Source: Propionibacteriaceae bacterium UBA6122 (GTDB taxonomy: Bacteria > Actinomycetota > Actinomycetes > Propionibacteriales > Propionibacteriaceae). Taken from it: 17,717 nucleotides of DNA. Both the position numbers and the translations under genes were made by a program. Below, piece by piece: positions 1 through 8,533 of this stretch. The stretch spans positions 1 through 17,717 of the forward strand of contig DIVW01000022.1 in NCBI GenBank assembly GCA_002428365.1, written 5' to 3'. The notes under the pieces were generated by a model. The model was given only the letters and a program-made list of their open reading frames with translations. It did not search any database and was not told the DNA's origin. Position 1 is the stretch's first letter. Every line of letters starts with the position of its first letter.

Positions 1-785
<785 letters not shown>

Positions 786-793
786 GCAGTCGG

Positions 794-2857
794 CTATTGC
801 GGGCAGGCGGTGATCCGGTAGATCGCCGCCTGGCCCCGCTCGGCTACCAGTTCCAGCATCGCCGGGTCGGGTTTGGTCAGGCCGGGGTAGCGCCCCGGGT
901 CGGCTGATGGGCCGAAGTCGGCGTAGTAGTAGGCGCGCAGTTGCCGCACCGCAGCACAGGTGGCGCTTAGTTGGCTGCGGTCGAACAGGGAGGTGCGCAG
1001 CTGGGCAGCGGCGTTCGATTCAGTGAAGCTCAGCCCTGAGTAGACCACCGGCACTCCGGCGAGGGCGTAGGCGAACGAACTGCCATTGCCAGGATCACCG
1101 ATCAGGCGATCACCGCCGGTGACGATGGCGCCTGCCTGCTTCAGTAGGGCCACCTCGTCAGGGGAGAGCCGGGTGGTCGCCGACGGAATCACCTGGTCGG
1201 CGGCGAACGTCTGCAACTGGGGCTGCACCGAGAACAACTGTTGAGGCACCGCGATGGCTGCGAGGATGGCAGCACCGACGCAGGCCGTGACGGTGCCGCG
1301 GCCAAGATCGTCGAGGTTACCGGTGAGCAGTGCCAGCGCCTTGACCAGGCCACCGGTGCCGGCCAACAGCAGGGGCATGGTGGCCACCAGCCAAAGGGCG
1401 GCCAGCAGCGCGGGGTCGTGGCCGAAGCCGTAGCCGAGCACCGAAGCCAAAACCGGATTCGGCCCGCCCACGGAGAGCACGTAGAGCGCGGTGGCGGCCA
1501 GCCAAAGTGCCAGTGCGGTGAATCGGCGCAGCCAGACCGCGCCAGCCACCCCGACTACCAGCATCGCGGCAGTCACGGTGGTACCGCTGACGCCGGCAGG
1601 CGTGCCCATCGTCAGGTTCAACAGCTCCGTGGCCACCCCGGTGAGCTGAGGGGTTTGGGACGGCTTGGCGGTGGCGAGCAACAGCCAGCCGTAGCCAAAG
1701 CCCGCACTGGCTGCGATCAGCAGCAGGGCTGCCAGTACCCGTACCAGGACCAGCACCCAGTTGGCCGGTTGGAACAGCCGATGAAAGAACACCCCCCAAC
1801 AGGCGATCAGCACCATCCCGCCCAGGGCCAGGGCCGCAGAGGGATGCGCGGCGGCAGCACCGGCTAGATAGAACAACCCAGCGACGGTCAGGATGGTGCG
1901 GGGGTGGGCACCGAAAAGATGCAGGGTTTCGGGGTCTTCGGCTGGCTGTACCCGTAGCGGCGCCCCGCGGGCGGTCAGTCGGCGCTGGCGCGCTTCCCGG
2001 GAGAATCTGCTAAGCGCACGCAGCGGTGGGTTGTCGGAATGTAGGCGGGTGAGGAGGAGCAGCACCACCAGCGCGCTGGCGAGGATGGCATAGGCCAGCA
2101 GGCTGGAGTAGTCGGCCCCGGTGATAGGCAGCCAGCCGAACGGAATGAACGAGGTGGCCAGCGCCGCAGCCAACACGGCTTGCAGGATCGAGCGTCCGCC
2201 AACGACCTGGGCGATGGCCTGGCAGGCCAGCCCCCAGCCCAGAATCAGGACGGCGATCGTGGCGGCGTTGGTTGCAGCCGGGATGCTCACCGAGGGGATC
2301 ACGAGGCGGGCGGTGGAGACCACCAGCGTCACGTAGTCCTCCCAGGCGGCGGGGTAGAGGAACGGGGCCGAGCCTGCGTTGAGTTGGGCGATGCTGAAGA
2401 TGGCGGACTGGCCGGAGTCCAGCGAGTTGCGGATCGCATTGAGATGGAACGCGTTGGCCTCAGATTGGACGAAATACTCCGCTGATCCGAACCGAACCAC
2501 CAGGGTGGTGATCACGATGCCCGCCGTCACCACAGTGCCGATCAGAGCGGCGACCGGATTGAAATTGCCCAGCCGTAGATCAGGGATGTGTGCTGAGCCA
2601 ATACGGCGCAGCCACCAGCCGAGAAAAAGAACCAAAATCACCGTGGCGGCACCGAGGGCGAAGTTGAGCGGCGTCCAGGCTTCTGGCAGATAGGACAGCC
2701 CGACAGCGACCGCGCTGACCAGGCCAATCGTCAGCGGGGCGCTGCACAGCAGCACCAGGGCGCCACGAAGCCCCACGGCATATCCCAGAACCCCTCCCGG
2801 GACCAGAAGTATTGCGCCCGAAATCAGCACGAGCAGCGTAAACGCTGGCCAATCCAC
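794..2857 (-). CDS. Polytopic membrane protein, DUF6541-type putative GT-C glycosyltransferase
   Basis: 687 residues from a GTG start. The N-terminal two thirds are a run of hydrophobic helices; I judge roughly a dozen or more, starting with one at residues 5-28. They are broken by a polar cytoplasmic-looking loop near residues 275-320 that is rich in Arg and Pro. The C-terminal about 130 residues are soluble and include GDRLIGDPGNGSSFAYALAG and PVVYSG. This resembles the extracytoplasmic tail of actinobacterial DUF6541 proteins, which are regarded as GT-C-fold envelope glycosyltransferases. Substrate unknown; use of a polyprenyl-phosphate sugar is an inference. It is transcribed alone, divergent from the GT87 gene and convergent with rmlA. 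There is no Shine-Dalgarno sequence before the GTG, but TAGAAT lies 6 bases upstream, which suggests a leaderless mRNA. Family call is from memory of the pattern and is fairly sure. Confidence 0.8.
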   Translation of the reverse strand: MDWPAFTLLVLISGAILLVPGGVLGYAVGLRGALVLLCSAPLTIGLVSAVAVGLSYLPEAWTPLNFALGAATVILVLFLGWWLRRIGSAHIPDLRLGNFNPVAALIGTVVTAGIVITTLVVRFGSAEYFVQSEANAFHLNAIRNSLDSGQSAIFSIAQLNAGSAPFLYPAAWEDYVTLVVSTARLVIPSVSIPAATNAATIAVLILGWGLACQAIAQVVGGRSILQAVLAAALATSFIPFGWLPITGADYSSLLAYAILASALVVLLLLTRLHSDNPPLRALSRFSREARQRRLTARGAPLRVQPAEDPETLHLFGAHPRTILTVAGLFYLAGAAAAHPSAALALGGMVLIACWGVFFHRLFQPANWVLVLVRVLAALLLIAASAGFGYGWLLLATAKPSQTPQLTGVATELLNLTMGTPAGVSGTTVTAAMLVVGVAGAVWLRRFTALALWLAATALYVLSVGGPNPVLASVLGYGFGHDPALLAALWLVATMPLLLAGTGGLVKALALLTGNLDDLGRGTVTACVGAAILAAIAVPQQLFSVQPQLQTFAADQVIPSATTRLSPDEVALLKQAGAIVTGGDRLIGDPGNGSSFAYALAGVPVVYSGLSFTESNAAAQLRTSLFDRSQLSATCAAVRQLRAYYYADFGPSADPGRYPGLTKPDPAMLELVAERGQAAIYRITACPQ

Positions 2858-3047
2858 GGGCGCATTCTACGGCCGGGGGCTATTGCAGCCTAGGGAATTC
2901 TGAAGTCAATTTTCCGGGCCTGGTTTCGCCCAAAATTGGCGCGGACCGGGCCCGCAGAGCTGACACCACCCTCGGCGGGTCGTGCTGCCGTGCCGCGGCG
3001 TCCCTGGTTCGATAGGCTCGCCAGCGTCCAAGTTGAGGTGGCACATA
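2858..3047. promoter_or_regulatory. Divergent intergenic region between the DUF6541-type and GT87 genes
   Basis: This 190-base spacer must hold both outward promoters. For the plus-strand gene a clear Shine-Dalgarno GAGGTGG (3035-3041) lies 6 bases before GTG 3048 and decides that start over an upstream in-frame codon at 2982. A weak -10-like TAGGCT occurs at 3013-3018, without a convincing -35. A relatively AT-rich patch occupies about 2899-2939. No operator-like palindrome was seen. Confidence 0.4.
2864..2869 (-). promoter_or_regulatory. Putative -10 box of a leaderless promoter for the DUF6541-type gene
   Basis: On the minus strand TAGAAT (5 of 6 to TATAAT) ends 6 bases before the GTG at 2857, so transcription would begin at or next to the start codon. 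The intervening GCGCCC has no ribosome-binding sequence. Actinobacteria use many leaderless mRNAs with this TANNNT spacing. No clear -35 was found at 17-18 bases. Confidence 0.45.
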
Positions 3048-4256
3048 GTGAGTGAGTTGAATCCAACTGGTCGGCGCGATCTGGTCTTGCGGATCGCCGG
3101 ACCAGTTTCTGTGCTGCTGCTCGGCTACATCGTCGCCGTGTTCTGGCTGATTTTCTTCGGCTCGGCAACCCCCTACACCTTCACCGACCTGGACTATTAC
3201 CGGTCCGCGGTGAAAGTGGTGGTGGCTCAGCAGCCGCTGTACGCCGCCCTGCCCTACCCGCCGGTGGCAGTGCTGACGATTGCCTGGCTTGGCGGCTTCT
3301 CGGTGCTTCAGGGCAACCAGCTGTGGACAGCGATGTCATTGATCCTCGTGCTGAGTCTCGCGGTGGTGTTGGCCAAGCGGTCGATGCAGACCGGAGGGCC
3401 ACCAGAGCGGCTGAATCGGTGGGAACTCGCGGTGCGCACTTCGGTGACAGGCATTCTGTTGCTGATCTCAATGCCGATGGACAGCCAGTTGGCTAACGGG
3501 CAGGTGACGTTGTTGATCATCTCGTTGGCCTTCCTTGACGTCGCCCGGGTGCTGCCCGAGCGATTCCAAGGGGTGCTGGTGGGCCTGGCCGGTGCGATCA
3601 AGCTGACCCCGATGATCTTCGTGCCCTACTACCTGGTTACCGGTCAACGACGGCAGGCGGCGGTGGCCACGGCCTCCTTCGCGGCGGCCACGGGAGTGGG
3701 CTTTTTGATGTTCCCGGCCGATTCGCTGTTCTTCTGGTCACACTTGGGCAAAAGCGACCAGTTCGGCGACCCGACGCGCATCGACAACCTCTCGATTCAC
3801 TCAATGCTGGTCAGGTGGGTGCCGGCGATCGGCAACTCCGCCATCGTCTATGGGCTACTCGGTTTGGCCCTGGCTGGCTTCGCGCTGTGGCGGGCGCGGC
3901 AGCACTACCAGCGCGGCGAATGGCTGTCTTCGGCCTTAGTGGTCGGGGCCGCCTCGGTCGTGATGGCACCGATCGCCTGGCCGCACTACCACGTGTGGGT
4001 GGTGCTGGCGGGCCTGTGGCTGCTGCTGGCCAAACGCCGGCTGAGCATGTGGCTTGGGCTGGCACTGTTCTTCGCCTACTCGCTGCAGTTCACCACCTTG
4101 GTGCGTCAAGGGGCGAAATACGGCAATCCGGTGGCCGACGTGGCGGTGGAACTGTTGGTAATCATTCCGATCCTGATCGGCGTCTTCGGGTTGCCACAGG
4201 CGACTGAGCACCCACCGGTGGAGCCAGCGACCAACGAAGCGACCCAGGTGTCCTAA
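3048..4256 (+). CDS. GT87 family (DUF2029) membrane glycosyltransferase
   Basis: Predicted GT-C enzyme of about 402 residues with around ten membrane helices. GT87 enzymes such as mycobacterial PimE use polyprenyl-phosphate mannose on the outer face of the membrane, to extend lipid-anchored glycans. Visible family pattern: an acidic DLDYYR after the first helix (the usual place of the catalytic Asp), then PLY and YPP, a GQVTLL segment, GLAGAIKLTPMIF, DNLSIHSMLVRW and APIAWPHYHVW. I chose GTG 3048 because GAGGTGG sits 6 bases upstream; the 22 residues before it look unlike protein. It heads the plus-strand operon and is followed after 32 bases by the GtrB-like gene, a possible source of its lipid-linked donor. 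The sugar it transfers is unknown. Sure of family, not of substrate. Confidence 0.87.
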   Translation: MSELNPTGRRDLVLRIAGPVSVLLLGYIVAVFWLIFFGSATPYTFTDLDYYRSAVKVVVAQQPLYAALPYPPVAVLTIAWLGGFSVLQGNQLWTAMSLILVLSLAVVLAKRSMQTGGPPERLNRWELAVRTSVTGILLLISMPMDSQLANGQVTLLIISLAFLDVARVLPERFQGVLVGLAGAIKLTPMIFVPYYLVTGQRRQAAVATASFAAATGVGFLMFPADSLFFWSHLGKSDQFGDPTRIDNLSIHSMLVRWVPAIGNSAIVYGLLGLALAGFALWRARQHYQRGEWLSSALVVGAASVVMAPIAWPHYHVWVVLAGLWLLLAKRRLSMWLGLALFFAYSLQFTTLVRQGAKYGNPVADVAVELLVIIPILIGVFGLPQATEHPPVEPATNEATQVS

Positions 4257-4275
4257 TAGATCGCCAGGACGTCAC

Positions 4276-4281
4276 TAGACT
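4276..4281 (+). promoter_or_regulatory. Putative -10 box of a leaderless promoter for the GtrB-like gene
   Basis: TAGACT (TANNNT) lies 7 bases before GTG 4289, in the 32-base gap after the GT87 gene. There is no Shine-Dalgarno sequence at usual spacing. The geometry is nearly the same as TAGAAT before the DUF6541-type gene. It could be an internal operon promoter giving a leaderless transcript. No good -35 is visible. Confidence 0.4.
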
Positions 4282-4288
4282 GCGGCAG

Positions 4289-5290
4289 GTGACTTCAACG
4301 CCCCAGTCAGTGCATACCCTTTCGGTGGTAGTGCCGGTCTACCGCGGAGAGTTGACGCTGCCAAAGTTGATGGCGGAACTGGCCTCCTACACCACCGCGT
4401 TTGAGACTCCAGCTGGCAACTGGGCTCAGGTGCGCGAGGCACTATTGGTGTTCGATCACGGGCCAGACGAATCAGCAGCAGTCATCCGCCAGCTAGCCAA
4501 TGAGCATGAGTTTGTGCGGCCGATTTGGCTCAGTCGCAATTACGGCCAGCACGCGGCCACCTTGGCGGGCATGGCCTCATCCGGTGGTGACTGGATAGCC
4601 ACCCTCGATGAAGACGGGCAATATGATCCGGCCGATCTCGGCGGGTTCCTTGATGTGGCGCTTGAGCAGGGCAGTTCGTTGGTCTACGCAGCCCCGGTCA
4701 ATCAGGCCCCACACGGCCCGATCCGTAACCTGGCCTCAGCCGGGGCCAAGCTGACCGTTGACCTGTTGGTGGGCGGCCACGGCGCGCGGCGCTACCAGTC
4801 CTTCCGATTGATCCTTGGTGAGGTCGGACGGTCAGTGGCCGCCTATGCCGGCTCCGGAGTCTATTTGGACGTGGCACTGGGCTGGGTGGCTGGGGAGGCT
4901 GCGACCGCGCCAGCCCACCTGCGTGTTGAAGGACGATCCTCTGGGTATTCGACCAGGCGGCTGCTGTCGCATTTCTGGCGGTTGGTGCTGACCAGTGGCA
5001 CCCGGGGCTTGCGGTTCGTCGCGGCGATGGGAGTCATCGTGGCCGTGATCGGGGCAGTATTTGCCGGTTACGTGGCCACCATTCAGCTGACCAGCGGACG
5101 CGTGCCAGAGGGCTGGACCTCCTTGATGGTGGTCTTGCTGCTGACGACCGGCATGATCCTGTTCTCCTTGGGTGTGGTGGCCGAATACATCGGGGTGGCG
5201 GTCAGCATGGCGATGGGGCGTCCGCTCTACCTGATAGTCAGCGATCCGGCAGAGGGCCCACTTGGTCGGAAACGTGAACTCGGCGGGTAA
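4289..5290 (+). CDS. GtrB/DPM1-like polyprenyl-phosphate glycosyltransferase (GT2, membrane-anchored)
   Basis: 333 residues from GTG. Family role: move a sugar from a nucleotide donor to polyprenyl phosphate on the cytoplasmic face. The GT-A domain (about 10-230) has LSVVVPVY, LSRNYGQHAATLAGM, the metal-binding LDEDGQYDP and GRSSGYSTRRLLSH. Two membrane helices follow (about 250-272 and 283-306), then GVVAEYIG and GRPLYLI, the end typical of GtrB/ArnC-type proteins. Oddity: the second strand reads VFDHGPDES where most relatives have VDDGSxDxS, so nucleotide or sugar recognition may differ. GtrA at 8530 is its expected flippase partner and GT87 at 3048 a possible user of the product. The donor could be the CDP-dideoxyhexose made by the neighbours (inference). 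The C-terminus overlaps the next gene. Confidence 0.86.
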   Translation: MTSTPQSVHTLSVVVPVYRGELTLPKLMAELASYTTAFETPAGNWAQVREALLVFDHGPDESAAVIRQLANEHEFVRPIWLSRNYGQHAATLAGMASSGGDWIATLDEDGQYDPADLGGFLDVALEQGSSLVYAAPVNQAPHGPIRNLASAGAKLTVDLLVGGHGARRYQSFRLILGEVGRSVAAYAGSGVYLDVALGWVAGEAATAPAHLRVEGRSSGYSTRRLLSHFWRLVLTSGTRGLRFVAAMGVIVAVIGAVFAGYVATIQLTSGRVPEGWTSLMVVLLLTTGMILFSLGVVAEYIGVAVSMAMGRPLYLIVSDPAEGPLGRKRELGG

Positions 5291-6221
5291 TACCCCGGTG
5301 GACCTCGTCGTTGGCAGCGGGGGACTGCTCGGCGGTGCGGTGCACCGCGAGTTGCGGCGGCGGGGCTTAGCCGTAGCCGAAGCCAAGGTGCCCTGGCAGG
5401 ACGAAAGCCAGGCCGAGGCGGCAGTGGTGGCGGCGGTCCAGGCGCTGGCGGCGCGATCGTCGCGAGCGCGCATCTGGTGGTGTGCCGGTGCCGGGGTAAC
5501 GTCCACCACAGCTGCTGAGTTGGCTGCTGAAGAGCGAGTTCTGGCTGGGTTCGTCGCGGCGCTGGCGGCGCTGGCCCCCAACCTCACGGTGACGGTCTTC
5601 TATGCCTCCTCGGCTGGCGGGGTTTACGCGGGGGCCGACGATCCGCCTTTCACTGAGCTGACGATCCCCAAACCACTTAGCGAATATGGCGCCGCGAAAC
5701 TGCGTGCCGAGGCAGCGGTGAAGAGCTTGGTGGCTGCTGGCGCGCGGGTGGCGATCGCCCGGGTTGCCAATCTCTACGGCCCAGGCCAGGACCTCCGGAA
5801 GGCCCAAGGTGTGATCTCCCAGTTGTGCCTGGCCTCCCAACTGCGGCGTCCGCTGAATATCTATGTCTCGCTCGACACCTTGCGCGACTACATCTACATC
5901 GACGATGCGGCCCGGCGTTGCGTCGACTTCACCGAGGTCGTCGATCAGGGTGCGCCGGGTGCGGTGACCAAGATCATTGCCACCGGTCGGTCGGTGTCGG
6001 TGGGGGCAGTGATTGGCGAGGCCAACCGGATCTTCCGCAGGAAGGTGCCGGTGGTCCTGGCGTCATCGCCGATGCGCCGGCAACAGGCCAGAGACTTGAG
6101 GCTGCGCTCAGTGGTGCTGACCGAACTCGATCGAGTGCCGCTGAACACCCTGGCAGCGGGGATGAATGAAGTGCGCCGCTCAATAGAAGCCCGGGTGCGT
6201 GCTGGCGAGCATTGGGCCTGA
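5262..6221 (+). CDS. NAD-dependent epimerase/dehydratase family protein (extended SDR), sugar nucleotide enzyme
   Basis: Extended short-chain dehydrogenase of about 319 residues, cytoplasmic, probably acting on a nucleotide sugar. The Rossmann motif is a variant, GSGGLLGG (about 18-25). The active-site Ser is in FYASSAGGVY (about 113-122) and Tyr-x3-Lys is EYGAAK (Tyr142, Lys146). NLYGPGQ and YIYIDDAAR follow the epimerase pattern. Substrate unknown: it might be a 4-epimerase, a reductase, or a second finishing enzyme for the dideoxyhexose. The start is uncertain. TTG 5262 has AGAGGG 5 bases upstream; GTG 5274 and GTG 5298 are in frame and also leave the Rossmann strand whole. The first two overlap the end of the GtrB-like gene. 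Read in one operon with it; the next gene follows after 121 bases. Confidence 0.8.
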   Translation: MVGNVNSAGNTPVDLVVGSGGLLGGAVHRELRRRGLAVAEAKVPWQDESQAEAAVVAAVQALAARSSRARIWWCAGAGVTSTTAAELAAEERVLAGFVAALAALAPNLTVTVFYASSAGGVYAGADDPPFTELTIPKPLSEYGAAKLRAEAAVKSLVAAGARVAIARVANLYGPGQDLRKAQGVISQLCLASQLRRPLNIYVSLDTLRDYIYIDDAARRCVDFTEVVDQGAPGAVTKIIATGRSVSVGAVIGEANRIFRRKVPVVLASSPMRRQQARDLRLRSVVLTELDRVPLNTLAAGMNEVRRSIEARVRAGEHWA

Positions 6222-6342
6222 TCCGCGCCCTTGACCGTGGCGGGATTCGCCAAACGGCACCGGCAATGGCCCGGCTTGCTGGGTTATGCTGGCGAACGGC
6301 CGGCCGACGGGCTGGCTCGAAACTTGCGGCTAAAGGGGTTGG
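6222..6342 (+). promoter_or_regulatory. 121-base spacer before rfbF with strong ribosome-binding site
   Basis: AAAGGGG (6332-6338) lies 4 bases before the rfbF ATG. A -10-like TATGCT occurs at 6285-6290 but no -35 is spaced with it. TTGACC at 6231-6236 looks like a -35 but has no partner -10 at 16-18 bases. An internal promoter for the CDP-sugar genes is therefore possible but unproven. Confidence 0.3.
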
Positions 6343-7113
6343 ATGAAGACCGTCCTGTTGGCTGGAGGGCTTGGAACTCGCCTTCGCGAAGAGACCGAAT
6401 ACCGCCCCAAACCCATGGTGGAAGTCGGTGGGCGCCCGATCCTGTGGCACATCATGAAGCTGTACGAGCACCACCAATTCGATGAGTTCGTGGTCTGTAC
6501 CGGCTACAAGGGTGAGGTGATCAAGGATTACTTCCTCAACTATGAGGCGCGCAACAACGACGTTACCGTCCGCTTGGGTGAGCCGAGCTCCCTGACCTAT
6601 CACGGTGCCCATGAGGCCACCGACTGGACGGTGACCGTCGCCTACACCGGTGAGCTCACCATGACCGGCGGGCGGGTCTTCCGAGTCGCGAAGTACCTTG
6701 ACAACGAGACTTTCATGGTCACCTATGGAGACGGCCTCAGCGATGTCGACATCGCTGAGCTGGTCAAATTCCATCGCGCCCACGGCAAGCTCGCGACCGT
6801 CACCACCGTCCGTCCGCCCAGCCGTTTCGGGGTAATGGACATCAGGCCGGACGGCACGGTGGAGCAGTTCCGCGAGAAGCCTCAAGCCGACGGCTGGGTC
6901 AACGCGGGGTTCTTCGTCTTTGAACCGGGCGTTTTGGACTATCTGGATGACTCCTGCGTGCTGGAGCAGCGGCCGCTGCAGCAGTTGGCTGCTGACGGTC
7001 AGCTGATCGCCTATCGGCACGAGGGCTTCTTCCAGCCGATGGACACCCTGCGAGAGGTGACCATGGTGAACGAGATGTGGGCCAGTGGCGAGGCGCCTTG
7101 GAGAGTGTGGTGA
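6343..7113 (+). CDS. rfbF: Glucose-1-phosphate cytidylyltransferase
   Basis: Makes CDP-glucose from CTP and glucose-1-phosphate, the committed first step to CDP-3,6-dideoxyhexoses (synonyms ddhA, ascA). 256 residues, the usual family length. Visible: LAGGLGTRLREET and RPKPM at the N-terminus (nucleotide loop), LWHIMKLYEHH, CTGYKGEVIKDYFLNY, VTYGDGLSDVD, VTTVRPPSRFGVM, FREKP, WVNAGFFVFEP and a tail of FFQPMDTLREV. These features separate it from RmlA and GalU. ATG start with AAAGGGG upstream. The end overlaps the next gene by four bases (GTGA), so translation is probably coupled. The next two pathway enzymes, rfbG and rfbH, are encoded about 5 kb away on the other strand. Very sure. Confidence 0.95.
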   Translation: MKTVLLAGGLGTRLREETEYRPKPMVEVGGRPILWHIMKLYEHHQFDEFVVCTGYKGEVIKDYFLNYEARNNDVTVRLGEPSSLTYHGAHEATDWTVTVAYTGELTMTGGRVFRVAKYLDNETFMVTYGDGLSDVDIAELVKFHRAHGKLATVTTVRPPSRFGVMDIRPDGTVEQFREKPQADGWVNAGFFVFEPGVLDYLDDSCVLEQRPLQQLAADGQLIAYRHEGFFQPMDTLREVTMVNEMWASGEAPWRVW

Positions 7114-7670
7114 CCAAGTCGATTCCCCTGGAGCCCTCACTCCTGCCGGGGGTGGGCCTGCTACGGCCGCCGTTCCATCAGGACGGCCGCGGCTCCTTCA
7201 CCAAGCCATATTCACCCGAGGTTTTGGCCGCCTTGGCCGCGCCGTTTCCGATCGCTGAGGTCTACTGGAGCCAGTCAGGGCCGGGCACGGTGCGCGGGAT
7301 GCACTTTCAGGTGCCACCGACGCCCATCGCCAAGATCGTGTTCGCCACGGCCGGCAAAGTCCGCGACGTGGTGCTCGATCTCCGGGTGGGTTCCCCGGCC
7401 TTTGGTGAGTTCGCGGTGTTTGACCTCGCACCAGGATCAGGGGCGGTGGTGGTCCCGCACGGGTGCGCCCACGGGTTCGAAGTGACCGAAGGCCCAGCCG
7501 TCCTGGTGTACCTCCAAGACGGTGCCTTCGACCCGGCGACCGATGCTGGCATCCGCTGGGATTCTTTCGGGATGGATTGGCTGGTCAGTGAGCCAACGCT
7601 CTCGGCACGAGACCCGGCCCTGCCGTCATTGGCTGACTTCGAATCGCCATTCGTCTGGACGGGAGCGTGA
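7110..7670 (+). CDS. RmlC-like sugar 3,5-/5-epimerase (dTDP-4-dehydrorhamnose 3,5-epimerase family), probable CDP-4-keto-3,6-dideoxyhexose epimerase
   Basis: Cupin-fold epimerase of 186 residues, normal family size. Family marks: FHQDGRGSF, VRGMHFQ with the catalytic His at residue 65, KIVFATAGKVRDVVLDLR, GSPAFGEF, PHGCAHGFEV and GIRWD. The conserved Tyr acid of RmlC (in the C/S-T-x-Y-x-P segment) appears to be Phe140 here (DGAFDP), so it may not perform both epimerisations. In Yersinia, AscE is an RmlC relative that inverts C5 of CDP-4-keto-3,6-dideoxyglucose on the way to CDP-ascarylose. The place between rfbF and an AscF/RfbS-like reductase argues for that role here (inference). Start GTG 7110 overlaps the rfbF stop as GTGA, with GGAGAG 4 bases before it. 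A canonical RmlC role for dTDP-rhamnose is the alternative. Confidence 0.85.
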   Translation: MTKSIPLEPSLLPGVGLLRPPFHQDGRGSFTKPYSPEVLAALAAPFPIAEVYWSQSGPGTVRGMHFQVPPTPIAKIVFATAGKVRDVVLDLRVGSPAFGEFAVFDLAPGSGAVVVPHGCAHGFEVTEGPAVLVYLQDGAFDPATDAGIRWDSFGMDWLVSEPTLSARDPALPSLADFESPFVWTGA

Positions 7671-8533
7671 AAGCCCTAGTCACTGGTGCTTCCGGGTTCG
7701 TCGGACGACACCTGGTTCGAGCGCTCAGCGAAGCCGGTGCGCAGGTGCATGCGGTGGTTCGAACCACCTCTAGCCGGCACCGGCCGAGCGGACCGGGCAT
7801 CACGGTGCATGAACTGGGCCAACCAGCAGTAGAGATCGGCGAGGTGATTGAGGCTGTTCGTCCAGACACGGTATTTCACCTGGCCACCCACTTCTCTGCC
7901 CGGCATCTGCCGGCGGAAATCATCTCGATGCTTGAGGCGAATGTGGTGTTCGGCACGACCCTCGCTCAGGCCTGCGCGGCAACTCAGACGCGATTGGTGC
8001 ACGCCACTTCGGCCTGGCAGCACTACGGCGGCGCTGGCTACGAGCCGGTGTCGCTGTACGCCGCCACCAAGCAGGCCCTGGTCGACATCATCGAGTATTT
8101 CCGCGTTGTCGAAGGACTCGACTCCCGTGAGGTCTGCCTGTTCGATACCTACGGCCCCGAAGATGATCGCGGCAAACTGACTGGGGCATTGCTGACCGCT
8201 GCCAGGACTGGCGCAGAGTTGGACATGTCCTCGGGGAACCAGCTGATTGACCTGGTGCATATCGATGATGTGGTCGGCGCACTGCTGGTCGCGGGCGAGG
8301 CGGAGCATTTCAGCGGTCGGATGGTCGTCCGGACGGGACGACCCGTGACGGTACGAGACCTTGCCGCGATCATCGAGGAAGTGAGCGGAGCGGCCCTGCG
8401 GATCAACTGGGGTAGCCGACCTGATCGCGGCCGGGAAATGATCACCGATTGGGAGATCGCGGCCAATAACGGCCGCTGGCAGCCGCAGCGCAGCCTTCGT
8501 GATGGGCTGGCCGACCTTTGGCGAAGCTCGTGA
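7667..8533 (+). CDS. CDP-3,6-dideoxyhexose synthase-like reductase (AscF/RfbS/RfbJ-like SDR)
   Basis: 288-residue SDR predicted to reduce the 4-keto group of a CDP-3,6-dideoxyhexulose with NAD(P)H, finishing the activated sugar. Visible: GASGFVG (7-13), FHLATHF, TSAWQHYGG, the catalytic SLYAATKQAL (Tyr131, Lys135), CLFDTYGPEDDRGKL and QLIDLVHIDDVV. The WQHY and LYAATKQA segments are characteristic of the paratose, abequose and ascarylose synthase group rather than of 4-epimerases. With the RmlC-like epimerase directly upstream, ascarylose (AscF role) is the best guess; paratose or abequose would need no epimerase. Start GTG 7667 overlaps the previous stop as GTGA, with GGGAG just before. Sure of group, less of the sugar. 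Confidence 0.84.
   Translation: MKALVTGASGFVGRHLVRALSEAGAQVHAVVRTTSSRHRPSGPGITVHELGQPAVEIGEVIEAVRPDTVFHLATHFSARHLPAEIISMLEANVVFGTTLAQACAATQTRLVHATSAWQHYGGAGYEPVSLYAATKQALVDIIEYFRVVEGLDSREVCLFDTYGPEDDRGKLTGALLTAARTGAELDMSSGNQLIDLVHIDDVVGALLVAGEAEHFSGRMVVRTGRPVTVRDLAAIIEEVSGAALRINWGSRPDRGREMITDWEIAANNGRWQPQRSLRDGLADLWRSS

Noticed and set aside
2899..2909. TTGACT on the minus strand as a -35 for the DUF6541-type gene
   Set aside because: It is 34 bases from TAGAAT and has no nearer -10 partner.
2982..3047. Upstream start for the GT87 protein
   Set aside because: The extra residues look non-coding and GTG 3048 has a good GAGGTGG ribosome-binding site.
4248..4270. Weak GTCCT/AGGAC pairing around the GT87 stop codon
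   Set aside because: Only 5 base pairs with an 11-13 base loop; not above chance, unlike the three stronger stop-codon hairpins.
6231..6259. TTGACC as a -35 box for rfbF
   Set aside because: No -10-like hexamer at 16-18 bases; the TATGCT at 6285 is too far away.
5974..7140. Minus-strand open frame of 388 codons opposite the epimerase/rfbF genes
   Set aside because: It mirrors codon bias of well-recognised plus-strand genes; its protein has no recognisable pattern and it lies over rfbF, which is certain.
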